From Pontiellaceae bacterium B1224 (GTDB taxonomy: Bacteria > Verrucomicrobiota > Kiritimatiellia > Kiritimatiellales > Pontiellaceae), in NCBI GenBank assembly GCA_029432815.1, contig JAROBA010000006.1, positions 88,822-152,821 of the forward strand: a stretch of DNA of 64,000 nucleotides, written 5' to 3'. The first letter of the stretch is position 1, and each line of letters opens with the position of its first letter. The translations under genes and the position numbers were made by a program. Under the pieces are notes generated by a model that saw only the letters and a list, made by a program, of their open reading frames with translations, was not told the DNA's origin and made no database searches. Positions 57,430-64,000 of the stretch are shown here, in pieces.

Positions 57430-59493
57430 ATGGATGCATTCAGTTCGACCTTACTGATAGTTGCCGGCGGAAGCCTGTTGGCCCTTGGTTACGCGGCGAT
57501 GAAAACACGGTGGATCTTCCGGCAAGCGGCCGACAACCCGAAGCTCGTGAAAATCGGTGGATTTGTGGCCGAAGGCGCCATGGCCTTTCTGACCCGGGAA
57601 TATAAGGTGCTGATTCCGTTTGTGCTCGTGGTTGCCGCATTCCTGGCAGTGGCAAACCAAGGCGTATTAAGGTGGCAGGCCTTTGCTTTTGTGGTTGGAG
57701 CGGCGGCCTCGGCATTGGCAGGATTTATCGGCATGAAAGTGGCGACTGCCGCGAATACCCGCACGACCCACGCCGCTCAGGGCGGTTTGATTCCTGCCCT
57801 CAAAGTGGCCTTCACCGGCGGAAGCGTGATGGGCATGAGCGTGGTCGGACTTTCGATGCTCGGGTTTTGTATTCTGTTTTTCCTGGGGCGCCAATTTTTC
57901 GGTTCCTCCCTTGAGGTGCTCGACGGCCAGATCCTTCCCGTCGTCACCGGGTTCAGTCTGGGCGCCAGCTCGATGGCCCTGTTTGCCCGGGTCGGCGGGG
58001 GCATTTTCACGAAAGCGGCCGATGTCGGGGCTGATCTGGTCGGTAAAGTGGAAGCGGGGATTCCGGAAGATGACCATCGGAACCCTGCCACCATTGCGGA
58101 CAATGTGGGGGATAATGTGGGCGACGTTGCCGGCATGGGGGCCGACCTGTTTGAATCCTACGTTGGTTCGATTATCGGAGCGATGGTACTCGGCGTTTCC
58201 GTTGTTGGAAGCGATGCTTTTCGACTTCGGCTGGTGGTGTTTCCCTTGCTGCTCGCGGTTGCAGGCATTGTTGCCGCGATGATCGGTGTGGCCTTCGTAC
58301 GCGTGAAAGAGGGGCAGTCGCCGCAGTCCGCCCTGAATAAAGGAACCTTCGGCGCGGCGGCCGTGGCGGCCCTGTTTTCTTTTCTCCTCTGCCATTTCTT
58401 TTTGGGTGGCGGGAAGGCCGTGAGCAGCCTGAGCGTATTCTTTGCATCGGTTCTCGGTATGGTGGCCGGCACGCTGATCGGGATGATCACTGAATATTAC
58501 ACCGGCACCGACACGAAACCTGTAAATAAGATTGTCAGTGCCTGCGAGACCGGCGCGGCGACAACGCTCATCACAGGCATGGGCGTCGGCATGGCCTCGG
58601 CCTTTATTCCAATCGTCATTATTGTGGCGGCGATTCTTTCCAGTTTCGCACTGGCCGGACTGTATGGGATCGCCATTGCGGCGCTGGGTATGCTGATGAC
58701 CCTCGGTGTTCAGCTGGCCGTTGATGCCTACGGGCCGATTGCCGACAACGCCGGCGGTCTGGCCGAGATGGCGGAATTTCCGCCGGAGGTCCGCGACATT
58801 ACCGACGAACTGGATGCCGTCGGCAACACCACCGCTGCCATCGGCAAAGGGTTTGCCATTGGTTCAGCCGCCCTGACCGCCATCATTCTATTCACCGCTT
58901 TCCAGCAGCAGGTCGGCGTCGGCATCATCAACCTGATGGATCCGAAGGTGGTTTCGGGCGTGCTGCTCGGAGCGGTTTTGCCCTACCTCTTTTCTTCGAT
59001 GGCCATGAACGCCGTCGGGGAGGCGGCCTTTGCCATGATCAAGGAAGTGCGCCGGCAGTTCCGCGAAAAGCCGGGTATCCTGAAAGAGACCGAAGAGCCG
59101 GACTATAAAAAGTGCGTCGACATTTCCACCGCTGCCGCGCTGAAGGGCATGATTATTCCGGGCGTGGTCGCGGTACTGACGCCGGTGCTGGTTGGTTTTA
59201 TCGGCGGGCCGACGATGCTTGCGGGAACCTTAATTGGTGTAACGGCATCGGGGGTCGTGCTGGCCATCTTTATGTCGAATGCCGGCGGGGCGTGGGATAA
59301 CGCCAAGAAAATGATCGAAGGCGGGGCGAGTCAGGGCAAAGGCTCGGAAGCGCATAAAGCAGCTGTCGTCGGCGATACGGTTGGCGATCCCTTTAAGGAT
59401 ACCGCCGGCCCGTCACTGAATATCCTGTTGAAACTAATGGCCATCATCTCGTTGGTGATTGCGCCGATGCTGAAGAATTACTGGGGGTTGTAA
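57430..59493 (+). CDS. hppA: Membrane-bound ion-pumping pyrophosphatase 2
   Basis: A 687-residue paralogue of the pump at 54067, shorter mainly in loops. The active-site segment [19 protein letters not shown] has His where copy 1 has Pro; [22 protein letters not shown] and [18 protein letters not shown] are intact. [15 protein letters not shown] again predicts K+ dependence. AGGAGA precedes the ATG. The two copies differ enough that they could pump different ions. The partner gene starts one base after the stop. Confidence 0.96.
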   Translation: MDAFSSTLLIVAGGSLLALGYAAMKTRWIFRQAADNPKLVKIGGFVAEGAMAFLTREYKVLIPFVLVVAAFLAVANQGVLRWQAFAFVVGAAASALAGFIGMKVATAANTRTTHAAQGGLIPALKVAFTGGSVMGMSVVGLSMLGFCILFFLGRQFFGSSLEVLDGQILPVVTGFSLGASSMALFARVGGGIFTKAADVGADLVGKVEAGIPEDDHRNPATIADNVGDNVGDVAGMGADLFESYVGSIIGAMVLGVSVVGSDAFRLRLVVFPLLLAVAGIVAAMIGVAFVRVKEGQSPQSALNKGTFGAAAVAALFSFLLCHFFLGGGKAVSSLSVFFASVLGMVAGTLIGMITEYYTGTDTKPVNKIVSACETGAATTLITGMGVGMASAFIPIVIIVAAILSSFALAGLYGIAIAALGMLMTLGVQLAVDAYGPIADNAGGLAEMAEFPPEVRDITDELDAVGNTTAAIGKGFAIGSAALTAIILFTAFQQQVGVGIINLMDPKVVSGVLLGAVLPYLFSSMAMNAVGEAAFAMIKEVRRQFREKPGILKETEEPDYKKCVDISTAAALKGMIIPGVVAVLTPVLVGFIGGPTMLAGTLIGVTASGVVLAIFMSNAGGAWDNAKKMIEGGASQGKGSEAHKAAVVGDTVGDPFKDTAGPSLNILLKLMAIISLVIAPMLKNYWGL

Positions 59494-59494
59494 G

Positions 59495-60277
59495 ATGAAC
59501 TACGAAAATAGACTTTATATGGTGCTCCACCCAAATGCCACGCTGATTGCCTCGCAGCTCGAACCCGATCAGTTTGCGCGGCATTACACGACCGGATCCA
59601 GCCGGCACTATTCCGGTAAAGTGATCTTCGCCGAAGTGGATGTGAACTACCGCAACGATTACTTCGACCTTGAAACAATCCTGAAAGGCTTAAAACCCCA
59701 TGACGATGGCCGCCCCAAATCGACACGGTTTATTTCCAGCTACCGGGTGCTTGAACATGTCGATCTCTCGGCCATCGGGAAACTGTACCTATCGACAGAA
59801 GAGGGATATTGCATTGGTCTGGAACGGGGGGCCTACGATTTGTCGCACAAGGAATCCGTCCGGATTTATGCAGAAATCGAGCCGATGCATATGTTGGTGA
59901 TGTCGAAACTCACGCCACCGGAATTTGGTTCGGAGATCACAAATCCGGGCCATGGGAAATCCGCCCCGAAACAGTTTTACAGCCAGCTCAATATCGATAT
60001 TCCAGAGTTCCTGGAAGATTTTGAGCAGAATCCCTTCAAGCCTTCTCCAACAGCAACGCTGCATCCTTCGACGATTCGCGATGCCTTCCTCGAGTTGACC
60101 TATAATCCGGATAAAACCAGCAAAGGGCTCGCGCTCGACAGCAACCTCGACACCATTTCCTATCGCCAGCTCAAGCACGGCTTCACCTTCGCCACCAAAG
60201 GCGAGAGCATTTTTTATCCCTTACCCACCCAGCGCGAAATCGAATCCCAAAACCTCAAATTCTGGCGGACGATGTAA
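59495..60277 (+). CDS. Pyrophosphatase-associated protein B, unknown family
   Basis: A 260-residue paralogue of the protein at 56396: RLYMVLHPNATLIAS, TTGSSRHYSG, FAEVDVNYRNDYFD, SSYRVLEHVDLSAIGKLYLST and RDAFLELTYNPDKTSKGL align block by block. No membrane segment or known catalytic motif. It starts one base after hppA 2 with GGGGG upstream, so translation is coupled. Gene order is pump then partner here, but partner then pump in the other pair, so the association survived rearrangement. Confidence 0.75.
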   Translation: MNYENRLYMVLHPNATLIASQLEPDQFARHYTTGSSRHYSGKVIFAEVDVNYRNDYFDLETILKGLKPHDDGRPKSTRFISSYRVLEHVDLSAIGKLYLSTEEGYCIGLERGAYDLSHKESVRIYAEIEPMHMLVMSKLTPPEFGSEITNPGHGKSAPKQFYSQLNIDIPEFLEDFEQNPFKPSPTATLHPSTIRDAFLELTYNPDKTSKGLALDSNLDTISYRQLKHGFTFATKGESIFYPLPTQREIESQNLKFWRTM

Positions 60278-60286
60278 ATAGACGAT

Positions 60287-60301
60287 TTCCAAGGATTGGA
60301 A
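60287..60301. repeat. TTCCA-N5-TGGAA palindrome between convergent genes
   Basis: TTCCAAGGATTGGAA in the 34-base gap between converging stops. Confidence 0.92.
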
Positions 60302-60311
60302 CTTATGAATT

Positions 60312-61940
60312 CTATAATTTTTCGTTTATTACCATGTCCTGAAGTATCGGAATTGCTATTTGCTGCTGTTCGTCCCATTCACTGCGCGGGCATGTGTATT
60401 TAATGATCTGCAAGGTGTCGGTCTTGCTGTTTGCAAGGCCAAAGAGCAGCACCTGATATTCGATGGTATCATCGAATACTTTGCTGACCTCGCCTCGGTA
60501 TATGGTGAGATCCCCTTGCTGGATCGGGTCTTCACTGGAGGTTTCCGTGCACCCTTTCGAGAATTCTGCCGAATAATGAGCGTAGTAGTCTGTGGGACTC
60601 ATTTTTGTATGCTTGCGGCAGTCCTTAATAACGTTAATGGTCATGCCGATAGCGGTTGGCTCAACGGAGGCTTCCCGAAGTATTGAGATGACTTTTGAAT
60701 GTCCTGTTTCGCGCGTGGCGACGTGCCATCCTTCGGGTTTCAAAAAGGCGGAATCAATTTCTTTGAATTCGGCCCATTCATATCCCGCTGGCGGTGCCCG
60801 CCATTCTGACGAGTTATCAATCTCTTTCCACCCGGCATTCGGGGCTGCAGCTGCATTCGCCTGGGCGCTCTCAAGATGCTTCATGTCAATGAGCTTAAAA
60901 TTGCTCATGGTGTTGAACGTGCTTTCGTAGGTATCCCAAAGATCCGGGGTTGTTCCTGCGATACTTATGACAACGATGTCTGAGTCATTACCCCAGAAAC
61001 AGGAATAGAGGATTCGGTAAGCAACCTGTTTCCCATCAATGACCTTCGTCTCTGTGGTTTCAATACCGATGCGGGAAAAGATGCCTTGATTTATCACGGG
61101 ACGTTGGCTGATGATTTCTGCCGCCTCTTTCTTACCGTGAACAAACTTCTGCACAAATTCTTCCGGCGATTCCCCGGTGACTTTCTGTACCCCGATAAAG
61201 CACTGTATTCGTACGCCGGTATCATAGAATCCATCTTTGCTGGGCTCCTTTGATATCGTCCACATAAAGACATTTTTCCTGTGCCCTTCGTTGAAAAACC
61301 AGCCCTCTGGTCTCAGGATGGTTCCCCCGGTGGGGTTCAATTCCTGAAGGGAAAACCCTTCCGGAACAAAGGTGGTGGACTCATTATTATTCTCTGAGGA
61401 TGCACTTTCCTCCCAAACGAGCGGAAGTATTTCATCGGGGATGATCAAAGACCGATGTTCCTCCTCAGCGGCTGTTTGCCAGAGCTGGGGGATTTGCATT
61501 TGTTCGGTCGGCTCGCTGGGCTGAGGCGATCCGCCCCACAAATCAAAATGAAGAGCGAACGCGATGGGCCCATCTCTGGTTTGCGGCACTCCGACCGCCT
61601 TCATTTTTTCTTCCACCAGGCCGGTGGCTTCCTCCTGAAATTCACCTTCCAGATCGATCCACAGTTTCATGGTTTGGTCCGGGCGTATAGCCACGGTAAT
61701 AAAACCGCTCTTTCCATTCCCCGACTTCGTGTCATCCCAGACGGTCGCGGTTATGGTGTCGAGCTGTTTAATGAACGATGCAAGCACTTCAGCGCTCGGT
61801 GCACGTGAAGCAAACACATCCATTTGATTATATAAAACGATTCGGCCGGATTGAAATTCACCTTCAGCGAACGCGGGTTGCAGTGGGGACAAACACAATA
61901 GTGCTGCCGTAATCATCAAGTTGGATAAGGAATGCTTCAT
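60312..61940 (-). CDS. Exported protein with duplicated PsbP/DcrB-like domain, function unknown
   Basis: A 542-residue protein with a signal peptide (1-25, ending AFA). Two related domains are visible: ILRPEGWFFNEGHRKNVFMWTI (about 208) and FLKPEGWHVATRETGHSKVISI (about 406), each followed by a beta-rich stretch, like PsbP/DcrB-type units. GGGAG precedes the ATG. No neighbour suggests a pathway. Confidence 0.65.
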   Translation of the reverse strand: MKHSLSNLMITAALLCLSPLQPAFAEGEFQSGRIVLYNQMDVFASRAPSAEVLASFIKQLDTITATVWDDTKSGNGKSGFITVAIRPDQTMKLWIDLEGEFQEEATGLVEEKMKAVGVPQTRDGPIAFALHFDLWGGSPQPSEPTEQMQIPQLWQTAAEEEHRSLIIPDEILPLVWEESASSENNNESTTFVPEGFSLQELNPTGGTILRPEGWFFNEGHRKNVFMWTISKEPSKDGFYDTGVRIQCFIGVQKVTGESPEEFVQKFVHGKKEAAEIISQRPVINQGIFSRIGIETTETKVIDGKQVAYRILYSCFWGNDSDIVVISIAGTTPDLWDTYESTFNTMSNFKLIDMKHLESAQANAAAAPNAGWKEIDNSSEWRAPPAGYEWAEFKEIDSAFLKPEGWHVATRETGHSKVISILREASVEPTAIGMTINVIKDCRKHTKMSPTDYYAHYSAEFSKGCTETSSEDPIQQGDLTIYRGEVSKVFDDTIEYQVLLFGLANSKTDTLQIIKYTCPRSEWDEQQQIAIPILQDMVINEKL

Positions 61941-62145
61941 TCAATGCTCCCGCTTTATTTTGAAATCCATACTGTTTTACACGGGTTTAGATGGCAAGGC
62001 GTTTTGCGCGCGTATCACCGCCTCCGCGTCAAAGCAGTTTTATACTCAGCGCGTAATCGGATCTAGGATAACCTGAAATTCTGGCGAACGATGTAGCGGG
62101 ATAACCGATTTCCAAGGATTGGAAATCATGTTTAAAGAGTTGTTC
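61941..62145. other. Intergenic with a palindrome copy at 62110
   Basis: About 200 bases without a gene. TTCCAAGGATTGGAA at 62110-62124 lies 22 bases beyond the stop of the lipoprotein gene; this copy and the one at 60287 share the whole 15-mer and the flanking GATTTCCAAGGATTGGAA-type context. Confidence 0.6.
62110..62124. repeat. TTCCA-N5-TGGAA palindrome (intergenic)
   Basis: TTCCAAGGATTGGAA downstream of the lipoprotein gene, in a terminator-like position. Confidence 0.92.
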
Positions 62146-62811
62146 CTATAAGGTTGACCGATTCGGGATGGACGATTTTATTTCAAAATAGGGGGGCGTA
62201 ATTCTGATTGCGAAGTATTTGCGGAACGTCCCGGATTTTTTGTGCGTGATGTCTTCGATGGCTCCTAAGGACATCCATGAATTGAGTTCATGCCGCATGC
62301 TGGTGACGAGCTGTTTATCAAAGAAAACGGGCATATCAATTTCCGCTCCTGCCATGTGGATGGTGTCAAACCCTTTAAGGTCCCGCGTGCCGAGGTCGAT
62401 CGAGAAGGAGGCCACTCCGTCAACAACATCCTCTAACGTAATCTTGATGCTGGTGCCCAGTTTGAATATGGCTTCCTGTGTGACGGCCTGCCCATCAACA
62501 ACAATGAAATCGGCGACCAATGAGACTTTTTCTATTTCCTCTAAAGAAACGGTGTCTCCAAGGTTCGCGCAAATAATGGGGTATTCATAGAGTCGGACCT
62601 TGGGCGCGCTTAACAGGTTCTCAATAGTGGGATCGGCAAGGGATGAATTCGATGGATACCCTTTCCATCCCGACTGCAGCCCACTGAGCGGAACATCAAT
62701 TTCCAGTACCTGGAACGAATAAGCGCGCAGGTGCGGGGTTGGCTCGGTAGGAAGCGTTGTGCACCCAGAAATTAATGTGGCGGCGATTAAGCTAAGAATC
62801 CAAATTTTCAT
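62146..62811 (-). CDS. Lipoprotein, function unknown
   Basis: A 221-residue protein with a lipoprotein signal (LIAATLISGC, Cys17 as lipidation site). Mature part is beta-rich with no recognised family. AGGGGG precedes the ATG. It reads in the same direction as the exported protein at 60312 but about 200 bases apart. Confidence 0.72.
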   Translation of the reverse strand: MKIWILSLIAATLISGCTTLPTEPTPHLRAYSFQVLEIDVPLSGLQSGWKGYPSNSSLADPTIENLLSAPKVRLYEYPIICANLGDTVSLEEIEKVSLVADFIVVDGQAVTQEAIFKLGTSIKITLEDVVDGVASFSIDLGTRDLKGFDTIHMAGAEIDMPVFFDKQLVTSMRHELNSWMSLGAIEDITHKKSGTFRKYFAIRITPPYFEIKSSIPNRSTL

Positions 62812-63032
62812 TTCATTACCCCCTTATGCGATTGCACAGCGCTGATATCCAGCGCTATGCATAGTAGTGGAGCATTCGCATAAGACAAGAAGAAGCATTA
62901 AGTCTGTTTGGAGGGATGTGATGGAGCGAGTGCCTAATGTTGCGTGCGTTTTTTCAAGCTCAGTCAACTGGCTTGCTGAAGAATCCAATCTGTTGAAACA
63001 GCAGTTAAGAGGGATTAAACAGGATTCGGTAA

Positions 63033-63106
63033 AGTAGAACAGTGCTTCCAGCCTGTCTGCTCCTGCATAGCCGAGCGACTGTAGACAGACTGGAAGCACT
63101 GTCCTA
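63033..63106. repeat. Long inverted repeat, GTAG-ended family, copy 1
   Basis: 26-bp arms starting GTAGAACAGTGCTTCC (63033-63058 with 63081-63106) pair with three mismatches around a 22-base loop. Confidence 0.85.
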
Positions 63107-63363
63107 CGTTTTAAAAATCCACGCTTTATGTCACCAGTGAAAATTTTGATCGGGCGGAATGCTGAATATTCCAATGGGCCAGCAGAACAGGAGAAGCAAT
63201 TCCACATATAAAAAGGGAATCGGTTTGGTAAGCGGAAGGTATTTCCAAGGTTTGGGACTCACGCGAGTTGTTTTACCTCGAGGCGTTCTTCCCGAGTGAG
63301 GTAAAATTCAAGCAATGACGAAAAAATAGGACCGGCACCTCGTCCTCTGCGATTGCGAGCAAC

Positions 63364-63434
63364 GTAGAGTAAGCGTCCCGCTTGCTTCCCGCGCAAGCGG
63401 GGCCGAAAAAAAACAAGCGGGACGCTTGTTCTAC
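63364..63434. repeat. Long inverted repeat, GTAG-ended family, copy 2
   Basis: 21-bp arms starting GTAGAGTAAGCGTCCC (63364-63384 with 63414-63434) pair with two mismatches. It has the same GTAGA...TCTAC-type ends as copy 1 but a different stem body. Confidence 0.85.
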
Positions 63435-63719
63435 TTTCAATGGGCCCGCGCCCTCCAGACATCGCCGCCGGTAGGGCTGCGATGTCCCCATCGCGCCGCA
63501 CCCGCACACCAGGCCGCTTCATCGGCGGACGGCTCGGAGAGCCATCCCTACCCCAAGGGTTGGAAACCGGGCGCGAAGTAAACGAAGGCTCAAAACACGC
63601 CGGGCGTTCCGCCGTGGTTCAGATTCTGGAAAGGAAATAGTACGGTCCTCCGGGGCTGGAGCAGGGAGTTTTTTGTCTTTACTCAGAGGGACTTAATGGT
63701 GGTTGGAGGTTTTATTACA

Positions 63720-64000
63720 TTAGCGAGTTCCAAAAAACATATTGGCTTTATACAATAAAATACACAGTGGCGGAACGACTCCGGCTAGCAAGAATGTAGA
63801 TCCACAAAAAATTTGAAATTTAATTCCAGATGACATTCCCTGTTCCAATATGGCGAATTCTGGATTTTTAGGGTTATAAAAGACATCAACATGATTTTTT
63901 TCAATTAGGCGAAGGCCCGATACGTCGACTTGCGACGCGCCGGAACGCACAGCCTGCACGTGGGCTGGTGCAGCACCTTTTCGTAGAAGAAACGGCAGGC
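63720..64000 (-). CDS. Partial membrane-anchored protein (DUF3592-like C-terminus)
   Basis: The frame is open from the window edge to 63720, giving about 93 C-terminal residues. VDVFYNPKNPEFAILEQG resembles the DUF3592 pattern, and a C-terminal membrane helix follows (STFLLAGVVPPLCILLY). The N-terminal part lies outside the window, so the true start is unknown. Function unknown. Confidence 0.5.
   Translation of the reverse strand, partial: LPFLLRKGAAPAHVQAVRSGASQVDVSGLRLIEKNHVDVFYNPKNPEFAILEQGMSSGIKFQIFCGSTFLLAGVVPPLCILLYKANMFFGTR

Larger units (their letters stand above)
62812..63719. other. Repeat-rich region without a credible gene
   Basis: 908 bases holding two large palindromic repeats (63033 and 63364), a one-mismatch palindrome (63243) and GC-rich hairpin debris to about 63600. 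Open frames here are low-complexity Arg/Gly/Ala translations of repeats and lack ribosome sites. Confidence 0.65.

Noticed and set aside
62824..63207. A 127-residue minus-strand open frame.
   Set aside because: It reads through the 63033 inverted repeat, lacks a ribosome site and has no recognisable domain.
63259..63640. Arg/Gly/Pro-rich open frames on both strands.
   Set aside because: Translations of GC-rich repeats, mutually overlapping, no start signals.

Overview
The window reads as a chromosomal segment from a bacterium of the PVC superphylum, most likely a Kiritimatiellota (Pontiella-like) marine anaerobe. This is an inference from gene content: right-handed beta-helix surface proteins, a clustered [FeFe] hydrogenase, membrane pyrophosphatases, a bacterial alpha-2-macroglobulin, and many GC-rich palindromic repeats. 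It rests on remembered similarity, not on a database search. No rRNA operon, prophage or CRISPR array is present; one tRNA was found.

Layout. 0-9 kb: a PadR regulator with its membrane partner, a HIT protein, two paralogous HDOD proteins around a Nudix hydrolase, and a kinase-phosphatase-peptidase run. 9-21 kb: an FeoC-like protein, a trypsin-like secreted protease, malate:quinone oxidoreductase, a PrsW-like protease, an alkyltransferase-like protein, a broken beta-helix gene, and an Att-type ABC exporter whose permease is frameshifted at a C7 run. 21-34 kb is the replication-origin neighbourhood: dnaA, an AT-rich origin candidate, dnaN, tRNA-Gln, an AmrS/HNH/epimerase operon, an inverted-repeat-bounded element, and mnmG carrying two in-frame parS-like centromere sites. 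34-40.5 kb: a trimeric [FeFe] hydrogenase operon with a TM1266-type regulator, then HPr. 40.6-48 kb: a YbbR/CdaA/FolP/metallo-hydrolase operon (cyclic di-AMP and folate) and a processive glycosyltransferase. 48-54 kb: one giant alpha-2-macroglobulin gene. 54-60.3 kb: two divergent membrane pyrophosphatase genes, each paired with a member of the same unrecognised gene family. 60.3-64 kb: secreted or lipoprotein genes, repeat-rich DNA and one gene cut by the window edge.

Three observations stand out. (1) A 15-bp palindrome, TTCCA-N5-TGGAA, occurs at least 32 times where about 0.06 would be expected at random. It lies between genes and inside genes in all three reading phases, so it is a DNA-level signal that the proteins tolerate. 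(2) A probable undescribed transposable element of about 1.83 kb has 47-bp terminal inverted repeats (one mismatch) and two overlapping, mutually related helix-turn-helix ORFs (possibly DUF1670); it sits between dnaN and mnmG. (3) The duplicated module of pyrophosphatase plus unknown partner.

The origin region has linked peculiarities. DnaA departs from the usual FGGRDHTTV-type DNA-recognition signature, no canonical TTATCCACA box was seen by eye, and the parS sites have added an insertion to MnmG.
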